Positions 9,531-23,000 of a DNA stretch of 64,000 nucleotides are shown here, in pieces; position 1 is the first letter of the stretch; every line of letters starts with the position of its first letter. The position numbers and the translations under genes were made by a program. Under the pieces are notes generated by a model. The model searched no databases and had not been told where the DNA came from. It was given only the letters and a program-made list of their open reading frames with translations. Source of the stretch: Cornus controversa (Eukaryota; Streptophyta; Magnoliopsida; Cornales; Cornaceae); NCBI GenBank assembly GCA_026545225.1, contig CM048850.1, positions 496,001 to 560,000 of the forward strand, read 5' to 3'.

Positions 9531-10877
9531 TTTGAGTTGTTTTGATTTTAAAAGTCGCATTCCAAGAGAAATTGTGCTATACTCAGAATCATTCATTGCT
9601 TTGTGCGAAATTCGACCGTTTAGAGGTCGAAAAGAAACAACGAGCATGTCGATCCCAACTTGATCTTGTTCTGTTTGAGTCATTTTATTAAATACCAGCA
9701 ATTCGTAGCGGAAATTGTGCATGATCACAACTGTGGGATGCTCTGTCACGAATTCGACCGTCTAGACATCCAAAAGAAAGGAGCAAGTCAACAACGATTT
9801 TAAACTTGCTTTGTCTGAGTTGCTTCGACTCGAAAAGTCCCATTCCAGGAGAAATTATGTCGTGTGTTGCTTTTTCCCGAATTCGACCGTCTGGAAGTCG
9901 GAAAGAAACAATGTGCACGTCAATCCGGTCTCCATCCATTTTTGTTTGATTTGTTCTTATTCGAAAAGACCCATTCCAAGAAGAAATCTTGCACGATCAT
10001 AAACCGTGCGGTGTTTTGTGCCAGATTCTACCGTCTTGACTTGCAGAAGAAATGAGCATCGCAACAACGATTTTAAACTAGTTTCGTTTGAGTTGTTTTG
10101 ATTCGAAAAGTCTCATTCCCTGAGAAATCTTGCCACAATCAGTTTCGTATGTTGCTTTTTGCGAAACTCGCTCGGTTTGATGTCCAAAAGAAACGACAAG
10201 CACGTTGATCAGATCTTCGTCCTACTTTTTTTGAGTAGTTATGAATTGAAGTGAGCAACTCCGTGTAGAAATCGTGTATGATAATAACCTTGTGCTGCTA
10301 TATGCCAACTTTGATTGTCTGGACGTTTAAAAGGAACAATGAGCAAGTTGTCAACGATTTTAAACTAGTTTCGTTTGAGTTATTTTGATTCGAGAAGCCC
10401 CATTCCTGGAGAAATCGTGCCACAATCAGAATTGTACGTCGCTGGTTGCCAAATTAGACCGTCAAGACGTCCAAAAGAAACGACGAGCATGTCGATCCGA
10501 TCTTCATCATGTTTTGTTTGAGTCGTTACGAATCGAAAAGAACAATTCCTTGCAGAAATCAAGCAAGACAACAACAATTTTAAACTAGCTTTGTTTGAGA
10601 TGCTTTGATTTAGAAAGTCCCATTCCTAGAGAAATTGTGCCATAATTAAAACCGTACGTTGCTTTTTCCCGAATTCGACCGTCTGGACGTTAAAAGCAAG
10701 CAATGATCTTGCCAATCCGATCTTCATCCTATTTTGTTTAAGTCGTTCTGATTCAGAAAGAGCAATTCTTTACAGAAATGGTGCGTGATCACAACCGTAT
10801 GGTGCTTTGTGCCAAAATCGACCATATGTACATCTGAAAGAAATGGGCATGGCAACAACAATTTTGAACTAGCTTCA
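9531..10877 (+). repeat. HOR copy 8, class P with W-like end
   Basis: It follows copy 4 through monomer 6 (gctatatgcc). It then changes to private forms aagcaagacaac (monomer 8), gacgttaaaag and gatcttgcc (monomer 9). In monomer 10 it reads catctgaaag, the form used before class W copies. Confidence 0.94.
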
Positions 10878-12224
10878 TTTGAGTTGTTTTGATTTTGAAA
10901 GTCGCATTCCAAGAGAAATCGTGCTATACTCAGAATCATGCATTGCTTTGTGCCAAATTCGACCGTTTAGACGTCGAAAAGAAACAACGAGCATGTCGAT
11001 CCCAACTTGATCCTGTTCTGTTTGAGTCATTTTATTCAATACCAGCAATTCGTAGCGGAAATTGTGCATGATCACAACTGTGGGATGCTTTGTCACGAAT
11101 TCGACCGTCTAGACATCCAAAAGAAAGGAGCAAGTCAACAACGATTTTAAACTTGCTTTGTCTGAGTTGCTTCGACTCAAAAAATCCCATTCCAGCAGAA
11201 ATTATGTCGTGTGTTGCTTTTTCCCGAATTCGACCGTCTGGAAGTCGGAAAGAAACAATGTGCACGTCAATCCGGTCTCCATCCATTTTTGTTTGATTTG
11301 TTCTGATTCGAAAAGACGCATTCCAAGAAGAAACCTTGCACGATCATAAACAGGGCGGTGTTTTGTGCCAGATTCTACCGTCTTGACTTGCAGAAGAAAT
11401 GAGCATCGCAACAACGATTTGAAACTAGTTTCGTTTGAGTTGTTTTGATTCGAAAAGTCTCATTCCTTGAGAAATCTTGCCACAATCAGTTTCGTATGTT
11501 GCTTTTTGCGAAACTCGCTCGGTTTGATGTCCAAAAGAAACGACAAGCACGTTGATCAGATCTTCGTCCTACTTTTTTTGAGTAGTTACGAATCGAAGTG
11601 AGCAACTCCGTGTAGAAATCGTGTATGATAATAACCTTGTGCTGCTTTGTGCCAACTTTGATTGTCTGGACGTTTAAAAGGAACAATGAGCAAGCTGTCA
11701 ACGATTTTAAACTAGTTTCATTTGAGTTATTTTGATTCGAGAAGCCCCATTCCTAGAGAAATCGTGCCACAGTCAGAATTGTACGTCGCTGGTTGCCAAA
11801 TTAGACCGTCAAGACGTCCAAAAGAAACGACGAGCATGTCGATCCGATCTTCATCATGTTTTGTTTGAGTCGTTACGAATCGAAAAGAACAATTCCTTGC
11901 AGAAATCAAGCATGACAACAACAATTTTAAACTAGCTTTGTTTGAGATGCTTTGATTTAAAAAGTCCCATTCCTAGAGAAATTGTGCCACAATTAAAACC
12001 GTACGTTGCTTTTTCCCGAATTCGACCGTCTGGACATCAAAAGCAAGCAATGATTGTGCCAATCCGATCTTCATCCTATTTTGTTTAAGTCGTTCTGATT
12101 CAGAAAGAGCAATTCTTTACAGAAATGGTGCGTGATCACAACCGTATGGTGCTTTGTGCCAAAATCGACCATATGTACATCCGAAAGAAATGGGCATGGC
12201 AACCACAATTTTCAACTAACTTCA
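10878..12224 (+). repeat. HOR copy 9, transitional P/W
   Basis: Monomer 1 is W-like (catgcattg, gtgccaaattcg, gacgtcg), while monomer 7 keeps ccacagtcag as in copies 3 and 5. Private forms are ctcaaaaaatccc and attccagcag (monomer 3), aacagggcgg (monomer 4) and gccacaatta (monomer 9). Confidence 0.94.
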
Positions 12225-13571
12225 TTTGAGTTGTTTTGATTTTAAAAGTCGCATTCCAAGAGAAATCGTGCTATACTCAGAATCATGCATTGCTTTGTGC
12301 CAAATTCGACCGTTTAGAGGTCGAAAAGAAACAACGAGCTTGTCGATCCCAACTTGATCCTGTTCTGTTTGAGTCATTTTATTCAATTCCAGCAATTCGT
12401 AGAGGAAATTGTGCATGATCACAACTATGGGATGCTTTGTCACGAATTCGACCGTCTAGACATCCAAAAGAAAGGAGCAAGTCAACAACGATTTTAAACT
12501 TGCTTTGTCTGAGTTGCTTCGACTCGAAAAGTCCCATTCCAGGAGAAATTATGTCGTGTGTTGCTTTTTCCCAAATTCGACTGTCTGGAAGTCGGAAAGA
12601 AACAATGTGCACGTCAATCCGGTCTCCATCCATTTTTGTGTGATTTGTTCTTATTCGAAAAGACCCATTCCAAGAAGAAACCTTGCACGATCATAAACCG
12701 TGCGGTGTTTTGTGCCAGATTCTACCGTCTTGACTTGCAGAAGAAATGAGCATCGCAACAACGATTTTAAACTAGTTTCGTTTGAGTTGTTTTGATTCGA
12801 AAAGTCTCATTCCTTGAGAAATCTTGCCACAATCAGTTTCGTATGTTGCTTTTTGTGAAACTCGCTCGGTTTGATGTCCAAAAGAAATGACAAGCACGTT
12901 GATCAGATCTTCGTCCTACTTTTTTTGAATAGTTATGAATCGAAGTGAGCAACTCCGTGTAAAAATCGTGTATGAAAATAACCTTGTCCTGCTTTATGCC
13001 AACTTTGATTGTCTGGACGTTTAAAAGGAACAATGAGCAAGCTGTCAACGATTTTAAACTAGTTTCGTTTGAGTTATTTTGATTCGAGAAGCCCCATTCC
13101 TGGAGAAATCGTGCCACAATCAGAATTGTACGTCGCTGGTTGCCAAATTAGACCGTCAAGACGTCCAAAAGAAATGACGAGCATGTCGATCCGATCTTCA
13201 TCATGTTTTGTTTGAGTCGTTACGAATCGAAAAGAATAATTCCTTGCAGAAATCAAGCATGACAACAACAATTTTAAACTAGCTTTGTTTGAGATGCTTT
13301 GATTTAAAAAGTCCCATTCCTAGAGAAATTGTGCCATCATTAAAACCGTACGTTGCTTTTTCCCGAATTTGACCGTCTGGACGTCAAAAGCAAGCAATGA
13401 TCGTGCCAATCCGATCTTCATCCTATTTTGTTTAAGTCGTTCTGATTCAGAAAGAGCAATTCTTTACAGAAATGGTGCGTGATCACAACCGTATGGTGCT
13501 TTGTGCCAAAATCGACCGTATGTACATCCGAAACAAATGGGCATGGCAACAACAATTTTGAACTAGCTTCA
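12225..13571 (+). repeat. HOR copy 10, mosaic with Q-type second half
   Basis: Monomers 1-3 carry private changes (acgagcttgtcg, gtagaggaaatt, aactatggg, cccaaattcgactg). Monomers 5-9 match class Q (tttttgtgaaac, gaaatgacaag, gtaaaaatcg, gccatcatta, cgaatttgacc). In monomer 10 it reads cgaccgtatg and a private gaaacaaatgg. Confidence 0.94.
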
Positions 13572-14918
13572 TTTGAGTTGTTTTGATTTTAAAAGTCGCA
13601 TTCCAAGAGAAATCGTGCTATACTCAGAATCATTCATTGCTTTGTGCGAAATTCGACCGTTTAGAGGTCGAAAAGAAACAACGAGCATGTCGATCCCAAC
13701 TTGATCTTGTTCTGTTTGAGTCATTTTATTAAATACCAGCAATTCGTAGCGAAAATTGTGCATGATCACAACTGTGGGATGCTTTGTCACGAATTCGACC
13801 GTCTAGACATCCAAAAGAAAGGAGCAAGTCAACAACGATTTTAAACTTGCTTTGTCTGAGTTGCTTCGACTCGAAAAGTCCCATTCCAGGAGAAATTATG
13901 TCGTGTGTTGCTTTTTCCCGAATTCGACCGTCTGGAAGTCGGAAAGAAACAATGTGCACGTCAATCCGGTCTCCATCCATTTTTGTTTGATTTGTTCTGA
14001 TTCGAAAAGACACATTCCAAGAAGAAACCTTGCACGATCATAAACCGTGCGGTGTTTTGTGCCAGATTCTACCGTCTTGACTTGCAGAAGAAATGAGCAT
14101 CGCAACAACGATTTTAAACTAGTTTCGTTTGAGTTGTTTTGATTCGAAAAGTCTCATTCCTTGAGAAATCTTGCCACAATCAGTTTCGTATGTTGCTTTT
14201 TGCGAAACTCGCTCGGTTTGATGTCCAAAAGAAACGACAAGCACGTTGATCAGATATTCGTCCTACTTTTTTTGAGTAGTTATGAATCGAAGTGAGCAAC
14301 TCCGTGTAGAAATCGTGTATGATAATAACCTTGTGCTGCTTTGTGCCAACTTTGATTGTCTGGACGTTTAAAAGGAACAATGAGCAAGCTGTCAACGATT
14401 TTAAACTAGTTTCGTTTGAGTTATTTTGATTCGAGAAGCCCCATTCCTTGAGAAATCGTGCCACAATCAGAATTGTACGTCGCTGGTTGCCAAATTAGAC
14501 CGTCAAGACGTCCAAAAGAAACGACGAGCATGTCGATCCGATCTTCATCATGTTTTGTTTGAGTCGTTATGAATCGAAAAGAACAATTCCTTGCAGAAAT
14601 CAAGCATGACAACAACAATTTTAAACTAGCTTTGTTTGAGATGCTTTGATTTAAAAAGTCCCATTCCTAGAGAAATTGTGCCATAATTAAAACCGTACGT
14701 TGCTTTTTCACGAATTCGACCGTCTGGACGTCAAAAGCAAGCAATGATCGTGCCAATCCGATCTTCATCCTATTTTGTTTAAGTCGTTCTGATTCAGAAA
14801 GAGCAATTCTTTACAGAAATGGTGCGTGATCACAACCGTATGGTGCTTTGTGCCAAAATCGACCATATGTACATCTGAAAGAAATGGGCATGGCAACAAC
14901 AATTTTGAAGTAGCTTCA
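13572..14918 (+). repeat. HOR copy 11, R-like
   Basis: It has gcgaaaattg (monomer 2), cagatattcg (monomer 5), attccttgag (monomer 7), tttttcacgaattc (monomer 9) and catctgaaag (monomer 10), as in class R. Monomer 4 reads gacacattcc, as in class W. Confidence 0.94.
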
Positions 14919-16265
14919 TTTGAGTTGTTTTGATTTTAAAAGTCGCATTCCAAGAGAAATCGTGCTATACTCAGAATCATGCATTGCTTTGTGCCAAATT
15001 CGACCGTTTAGACGTCGAAAAGAAACAACGAGCATGTCGATCCCAACTTGATCCTGTTCTGTTTGAGTCATTTTATTCAATACCAGCAATTCGTAGCGGA
15101 AATTGTGCATGATCACAACTGTGGGATGCTTTGTCACGAATTCGACCGTCTAGACATCCAAAAGAAAGGAGCAAGTCAACAACGATTTTAAACTTGCTTT
15201 GTCTGAGTTGCTTCGACTCGAAAAGTCCCATTCCAGGAGAAATTATGTCGTGTGTTGCTTTTTCCCGAATTCGACCGTCTGGAAGTCGGAAAGAAACAAT
15301 GTGCACGTCAATCCGGTCTCCATCCATTTTTGTTTGATTTGTTCTGATTCGAAAAGACACATTCCAAGAAGAAACCTTGCACGATCATAAACCGTGCGGT
15401 GTTTTGTGCCAGATTCTACCGTCTTGACTTGCAGAAGAAATGAGCATCGCAACAACGATTTTAAACTAGTTTCGTTTGAGTTGTTTTGATTCGAAAAGTC
15501 TCATTCCTTGAGAAATCTTGCCACAATCAGTTTCGTATGTTGCTTTTTGCGAAACTCGCTCGGTTTGATGTCCAAAAGAAACGACAAGCACGTTGATCAG
15601 ATCTTCGTCCTACTTTTTTTGAGTAGTTATGAATCGAAGTGAGCAACTCCGTGTAGAAATCGTGTATGATAATAATCTTGTGCTGCTTTGTGCCAACTTT
15701 GATTGTCTGGACGTTTAAAAGGAACAATGAGCAAGCTGTCAACGATTTTAAACTAGTTTCGTTTGAGTTATTTTGATTCGAGAAGCGCTATTCCTAGAGA
15801 AATCGTGCCTCAATCAGAATTGTACGTCGCTGGTTGCCAAATTAGACCGTCAAGACGTCGAAAAGAAACGACGAGCATGTCGATCCGATCTTCATCATGT
15901 TTTGTTTGAGTCGTTACGAATCGAAAAGAACAATTCCTTGCAGAAATCAAGCATGACAACAATAATTTTAAACTAGCTTTGTTTGAGATGCTTTGATTTA
16001 AAAAGTCCCATTCCTAGAGAAATTGTGCCATAATTAAAACCGTACGTTGCTTTTTCCCGAATTCGACCGTCTGGACGTCAAAAGCAAGCAATGATCGTGC
16101 CAATCCGATCTTCATCCTATTTTGTTTAAGTCGTTCTGATTCAGAAAGAGCAATTCTTTACTGAAATGGTGCGTGATCACAACCATATGGTGCTTTATGC
16201 CAAAATCGACCATATGTACATCCGAAAGAAATGGGCATGGCAACAACAATTTTGAACTAGCTTCA
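14919..16265 (+). repeat. HOR copy 12, class W
   Basis: This is the first full W copy: gacacattcc (monomer 4), aataatcttg (monomer 6), gtgcctcaatcag and gacgtcgaaaag (monomer 7), tttactgaaatgg and aaccatatgg (monomer 10). A private gaagcgctattcc lies at about 15783. Confidence 0.95.
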
Positions 16266-17612
16266 TTTGAGTTGTTTTGATTTTAAAAGTCCAATTCCAA
16301 GAGAAATCGTGCTATACTCAGAATCATGCATTGCTTTGTGCCAAATTCGACCGTTTAGACGTCGAAAAGAAACAAAGAGCATGTCGATCCCAACTTGATC
16401 CTATTCGGTTTGAGTCATTTTATTCAATACCTGCAATTGGTAGCGGAAATTGTGCATAATCACAACTGTGGGATGCTTTGTCACGAATTCGACCGTCTAG
16501 ACATCCAAAAGAAAGGAGCAAGTCAACAACGATTTTAAACTTGCTTTGTCTGAGTTGCTTCGACTCGAAAAGTCCCATTCCAGGAGAAATTATGTTGTGC
16601 GATGCTTTTTCCCGAATTCGACCGTCTGGAAGTCGGAAAGAAACAATGTGCACGTCAATCCGGTCTCCATCCATTTTTGTTTGATTTGTTCTTATTCGAA
16701 AAGACCCATTCCAAGAAGAAACCTTGCACGATCATAAACCGTGCGGTGTTTTGTTCCAGATTCTACCGTCTTGACTTGCAGAAGAAATGAGCATCGCAAC
16801 AACGATTTTAAACTAGTTTCGTTTGAGTTGTTTTGATTCGAAAAGTCTCATTCCTTGAGAAATCTTGCCACAATCAGTTTCGTATGTTGCTTTTTGTGAA
16901 ACTCGCTCGGTTTGATGTCCAAAAGAAATGACAAGCACGTTGATCAGATCTTCGTCCTACTTTTTTTGAGTAGTTATGAATCGTAGTGAGCAACTCCGTG
17001 TAAAAATCGTGTATGATAATAACCTTGTCCTGCTTTATGCCAACTTTGATTGTCTGGACGTTTAAAAGGAACAATGAGCAAGCTGTCAACGATTTTAAAC
17101 TAGTTTCGTTTGAGTTATTTTGATTCGAGAAGCCCCATTCCTGGAGAAATCGTGCCACAATCAGAATTGTACGTCGCTGGTTGCCAAATTAGACCGTCAA
17201 GACGTCCAAAAGAAACGACGAGCATGTCGATCCGATCTTCATCATGTTTTGTTTGAGTCGTTACGAATCGAAAAGAACAATTCCTTGCAGAAATCAAGCA
17301 TGACAACAACAATTTTAAACTAGCTTTGTTTGAGATGCTTTGATTTAAAAAGTCCCATTCCTAGAGAAATTGTGCCATCATTAAAACCGTACGTTGCTTT
17401 TTCCCGAATTTGACCGTCTGGACGTCAAAAGCAAGCAATGATCGTGCCAATCCGATCTTCATCCTATTTTGTTTAAGTCGTTCTGATTCAGAAAGAGCAA
17501 TTCTTTACAGAAATGGTGCGTGATCACAACCGTATGGTGCTTTGTGCCAAAATCGACCATATGTACATCCGAAAGAAATGGGCATGGCAACAACAATTTT
17601 GAACTAGCTTCA
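16266..17612 (+). repeat. HOR copy 13, class Q
   Basis: Q markers are gtccaattcc and aaacaaagagc (monomer 1), acctgcaattgg and gcataatcac (monomer 2), tgttgtgcgatgc (monomer 3), ttttgttccag (monomer 4), gaatcgtagtgag and tgtcctgc (monomer 6), and cgaatttgacc (monomer 9, EcoRI-type site lost). Confidence 0.95.
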
Positions 17613-18959
17613 TTTGAGTTGTTTTGATTTTAAAAGTCGCATTCTAAGAGAAATCGTGCTATACTCAGAATCATTCATTGCTTTGTGCGAAATTCGACCG
17701 TTTAGACGTCGAAAAGAAACAACGAGCATGTCGATCCCAACTTGATCTTGTTCTGTTTGAGTCATTTTATTAAATACCAGCAATTCGTAGCGAAAATTGT
17801 GCATGATCACAACTGTGGGATGCTTTGTCACGAATTCGACCGTCTAGACATCCAAAAGAAAGGAGCAAGTCAACAACGATTTTAAACTTGCTTTGTCTGA
17901 GTTGCTTCGACTCGAAAAGTCCCATTCCAGGAGAAATTATGTCGTGTGTTGCTTTTTCCCGAATTCGACCGTCTGGAAGTCGGAAAGAAATAATGTGCAC
18001 GTCAATCCGGTCTCCATCCATTTTTGTGTGATTTGTTCTTATTCGAAAAGACCCATTCCAAGAAGAAACCTTGAACGATCATAAACCGTGCGGTGTTTTG
18101 TGCCAGATTCTACCGTCTTGACTTGCAGAAGAAATGAGCATCGCAACAACGATTTTAAACTAGTTTCGTTTGAGTTGTTTTGATTCGAAAAGTCTCATTC
18201 CTTGAGAAATCTTGCCACAATCAGTTTCGTATGTTGCTTTTTGCGAAACTCGCTCGGTTTGATGTCCAAAAGAAACGACAAGCACGTTGATCAGATATTC
18301 GTCCTACTTTTTTTGAGTAGTTATGAATCGAAGTGAGCAACTCCGTGTAGAAATCGTGTATGATAATAACCTTGTGCTGCTTTGTGCCAACTTTGATTGT
18401 CTGGACGTTTAAAAGGAACAATGAGCAAGCTGTCAACGATTTTAAACTAGTTTCGTTTGAGTTATTTTGATTCGAGAAGCCCCATTCCTTGAGAAATCGT
18501 GCCACAATCAGAATTGTACGTCGCTGGTTGCCAAATTAGACCGTCAAGACGTCCAAAAGAAACGACGAGCATGTCGATCCGATCTTCATCATGTTTTGTT
18601 TGAGTCGTTACGAATCGAAAAGAACAATTCCTTGCAGAAATCAAGCATGACAACAACAATTTTAAACTAGCTTTGTTTGAGATGCTTTGATTTAAAAAGT
18701 CCCATTCCTAGAGAAATTGTGCCATAATTAAAACCGTACGTTGCTTTTTAACGAATTCGACCGTCTGGACGTCAAAAGCAAGCAATGATCGTGCCAATCC
18801 GATCTTCATCCTATTTTGTTTAAGTCGTTCTGATTCAGAAAGAGCAATTCTTTACAGAAATGGTGCGTGATCACAACCGTATGGTGCTTTGTGCCAAAAT
18901 CGACCATATGTACATCTGAAAGAAATGGGCATGGCAACAACAATTTTGAAGTAGCTTCA
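17613..18959 (+). repeat. HOR copy 14, class R
   Basis: R markers are cattctaagag (monomer 1), gcgaaaattg (monomer 2), aaagaaataatgtgc (monomer 3), tttgtgtgat and cttgaacgatc (monomer 4), cagatattcg (monomer 5) and attccttgag (monomer 7). A private ctttttaacgaattc is in monomer 9. Confidence 0.95.
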
Positions 18960-20306
18960 TTTGAGTTGTTTTGATTTTAAAAGTCGCATTCCAAGAGAAA
19001 TCGTGCTATACTCAGAATCATGCATTGCTTTGTGCCAAATTCGACCGTTTAGACGTCGAAAAGAAACAACGAGCATGTCGATCCCAACTTGATCCTGTTC
19101 TGTTTGAGTCATTTTATTCAATACCAGCAATTCGTAGCGGAAATTGTGCATGATCACAACTGTGGGATGCTTTGTCACGAATTCGACCGTCTAGACATCC
19201 AAAAGAAAGGAGCAAGTCAACAACGATTTTAAACTTGCTTTGTCTGAGTTGCTTCGACTCGAAAAGTCCCATTCCAGGAGAAATTATGTCGTGTGTTGCT
19301 TTTTCCCGAATTCGACCGTCTGGAAGTCGGAAAGAAACAATGTGCACGTCAATCCGGTCTCCATCCATTTTTGTTTGATTTGTTCTGATTCGAAAAGACA
19401 CATTCCAAGAAGAAACCTTGCACGATCATAAACCGTGCGGTGTTTTGTGCCAGATTCTACCGTCTTGACTTGCAGAAGAAATGAGCATCGCAACAACGAT
19501 TTTAAACTAGTTTCGTTTGAGTTGTTTTGATTCGAAAAGTCTCATTCCTTGAGAAATCTTGCCACAATCAGTTTCGTATGTTGCTTTTTGCGAAACTCGC
19601 TCGGTTTGATGTCCAAAAGAAACGACAAGCACGTTGATCAGATCTTCGTCCTACTTTTTTTGAGTAGTTATGAATCGAAGTGAGCAACTCCGTGTAGAAA
19701 TCGTGTATGATAATAATCTTGTGCTGCTTTGTGCCAACTTTGATTGTCTGGACGTTTAAAAGGAACAATGAGCAAGCTGTCAACGATTTTAAACTAGTTT
19801 CGTTTGAGTTATTTTGATTCGAGAAGCGCCATTCCTAGAGAAATCGTGCCTCAATCAGAATTGTACGTCGCTGGTTGCCAAATTAGACCGTCAAGACGTC
19901 GAAAAGAAACGACGAGCATGTCGATCCGATCTTCATCATGTTTTGTTTGAGTCGTTACGAATCGAAAAGAACAATTCCTTGCAGAAATCAAGCATGACAA
20001 CAATAATTTTAAACTAGCTTTGTTTGAGATGCTTTGATTTAAAAAGTCCCATTCCTAGAGAAATTGTGCCATAATTAAAACCGTACGTTGCTTTTTCCCG
20101 AATTCGACCGTCTGGACGTCAAAAGCAAGCAATGATCGTGCCAATCCGATCTTCATCCTATTTTGTTTAAGTCGTTCTGATTCAGAAAGAGCAATTCTTT
20201 ACTGAAATGGTGCGTGATCACAACCATATGGTGCTTTATGCCAAAATCGACCATATGTACATCCGAAAGAAATGGGCATGGCAACAACAATTTTGAACTA
20301 GCTTCA
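18960..20306 (+). repeat. HOR copy 15, class W
   Basis: It matches copy 12 at a spacing of 4041 bp, except that it reads gaagcgccattcc in monomer 7. Confidence 0.95.
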
Positions 20307-21653
20307 TTTGAGTTGTTTTGATTTTAAAAGTCCAATTCCAAGAGAAATCGTGCTATACTCAGAATCATGCATTGCTTTGTGCCAAATTCGACCGTTTAGA
20401 CGTCGAAAAGAAACAAAGAGCATGTCGATCCCAACTTGATCCTATTCGGTTTGAGTCATTTTATTCAATACCTGCAATTGGTAGCGGAAATTGTGCATAA
20501 TCACAACTGTGGGATGCTTTGTCACGAATTCGACCGTCTAGACATCCAAAAGAAAGGAGCAAGTCAACAACGATTTTAAACTTGCTTTGTCTGAGTTGCT
20601 TCGACTCGAAAAGTCCCATTCCAGGAGAAATTATGTTGTGCGATGCTTTTTCCCGAATTCGACCGTCTGGAAGTCGGAAAGAAACAATGTGCACGTCAAT
20701 CCGGTCTCCATCCATTTTTGTTTGATTTGTTCTTATTCGAAAAGACCCATTCCAAGAAGAAACCTTGCACGATCATAAACCGTGCGGTGTTTTGTTCCAG
20801 ATTCTACCGTCTTGACTTGCAGAAGAAATGAGCATCGCAACAACGATTTTAAACTAGTTTCGTTTGAGTTGTTTTGATTCGAAAAGTCTCATTCCTTGAG
20901 AAATCTTGCCACAATCAGTTTCGTATGTTGCTTTTTGTGAAACTCGCTCGGTTTGATGTCCAAAAGAAATGACAAGCACGTTGATCAGATCTTCGTCCTA
21001 CTTTTTTTGAGTAGTTATGAATCGTAGTGAGCAACTCCGTGTAAAAATCGTGTATGATAATAACCTTGTCCTGCTTTATGCCAACTTTGATTGTCTGGAC
21101 GTTTAAAAGGAACAATGAGCAAGCTGTCAACGATTTTAAACTAGTTTCGTTTGAGTTATTTTGATTCGAGAAGCCCCATTCCTGGAGAAATCGTGCCACA
21201 ATCAGAATTGTACGTCGCTGGTTGCCAAATTAGACCGTCAAGACGTCCAAAAGAAACGACGAGCATGTCGATCCGATCTTCATCATGTTTTGTTTGAGTC
21301 GTTACGAATCGAAAAGAACAATTCCTTGCAGAAATCAAGCATGACAACAACAATTTTAAACTAGCTTTGTTTGAGATGCTTTGATTTAAAAAGTCCCATT
21401 CCTAGAGAAATTGTGCCATCATTAAAACCGTACGTTGCTTTTTCCCGAATTTGACCGTCTGGACGTCAAAAGCAAGCAATGATCGTGCCAATCCGATCTT
21501 CATCCTATTTTGTTTAAGTCGTTCTGATTCAGAAAGAGCAATTCTTTACAGAAATGGTGCGTGATCACAACCGTATGGTGCTTTGTGCCAAAATCGACCA
21601 TATGTACATCCGAAAGAAATGGGCATGGCAACAACAATTTTGAACTAGCTTCA
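20307..21653 (+). repeat. HOR copy 16, class Q
   Basis: It carries the same Q marker set as copy 13 at a spacing of 4041 bp. I found no class-breaking difference by eye. Confidence 0.95.
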
Positions 21654-23000
21654 TTTGAGTTGTTTTGATTTTAAAAGTCGCATTCTAAGAGAAATCGTGC
21701 TATACTCAGAATCATTCATTGCTTTGTGCGAAATTCGACCGTTTAGACGTCGAAAAGAAACAACGAGCATGTCGATCCCAACTTGATCTTGTTCTGTTTG
21801 AGTCATTTTATTAAATACCAGCAATTCGTAGCGAAAATTGTGCATGATCACAACTGTGGGATGCTTTGTCACGAATTCGACCGTCTAGACATCCAAAAGA
21901 AAGGAGCAAGTCAACAACGATTTTAAACTTGCTTTGTCTGAGTTGCTTCGACTCGAAAAGTCCCATTCCAGGAGAAATTATGTCGTGTGTTGCTTTTTCC
22001 CGAATTCGACCGTCTGGAAGTCGGAAAGAAATAATGTGCACGTCAATCCGGTCTCCATCCATTTTTGTGTGATTTGTTCTTATTCGAAAAGACCCATTCC
22101 AAGAAGAAACCTTGAACGATCATAAACCGTGCGGTGTTTTGTGCCAGATTCTACCGTCTTGACTTGCAGAAGAAATGAGCATCGCAACAACGATTTTAAA
22201 CTAGTTTCGTTTGAGTTGTTTTGATTCGAAAAGTCTCATTCCTTGAGAAATCTTGCCACAATCAGTTTCGTATGTTGCTTTTTGCGAAACTCGCTCGGTT
22301 TGATGTCCAAAAGAAACGACAAGCACGTTGATCAGATATTCGTCCTACTTTTTTTGAGTAGTTATGAATCGAAGTGAGCAACTCCGTGTAGAAATCGTGT
22401 ATGATAATAACCTTGTGCTGCTTTGTGCCAACTTTGATTGTCTGGACGTTTAAAAGGAACAATGAGCAAGCTGTCAACGATTTTAAACTAGTTTCGTTTG
22501 AGTTATTTTGATTCGAGAAGCCCCATTCCTTGAGAAATCGTGCCACAATCAGAATTGTACGTCGCTGGTTGCCAAATTAGACCGTCAAGACGTCCAAAAG
22601 AAACGACGAGCATGTCGATCCGATCTTCATCATGTTTTGTTTGAGTCGTTATGAATCGAAAAGAACAATTCCTTGCAGAAATCAAGCATGACAACAACAA
22701 TTTTAAACTAGCTTTGTTTGAGATGCTTTGATTTAAAAAGTCCCATTCCTAGAGAAATTGTGCCATAATTAAAACCGTACGTTGCTTTTTCACGAATTCG
22801 ACCGTCTGGACGTCAAAAGCAAGCAATGATCGTGCCAATCCGATCTTCATCCTATTTTGTTTAAGTCGTTCTGATTCAGAAAGAGCAATTCTTTACAGAA
22901 ATGGTGCGTGATCACAACCGTATGGTGCTTTGTGCCAAAATCGACCATATGTACATCTGAAAGAAATGGGCATGGCAACAACAATTTTGAAGTAGCTTCA
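21654..23000 (+). repeat. HOR copy 17, class R
   Basis: It has the R marker set of copy 14, but reads gttatgaatcg at the start of monomer 8 (as copy 11) and tttttcacgaattc in monomer 9. Confidence 0.95.

Larger units (their letters stand above)
1..12224 (+). repeat. Left domain: 5-unit block and its 4-unit repeat (class P)
   Basis: Shared rare variants pair copies 0 and 5, 1 and 6, and 2 and 7 at a 6735-bp spacing (for example at 281/7016, 895/7630 and 1950/8685). They pair the ends of copies 3 and 7, and copies 4 and 8, at 5388 bp (4083/9471, 4911/10299). One HOR unit has therefore been lost from, or added to, one of the two blocks. Confidence 0.88.
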
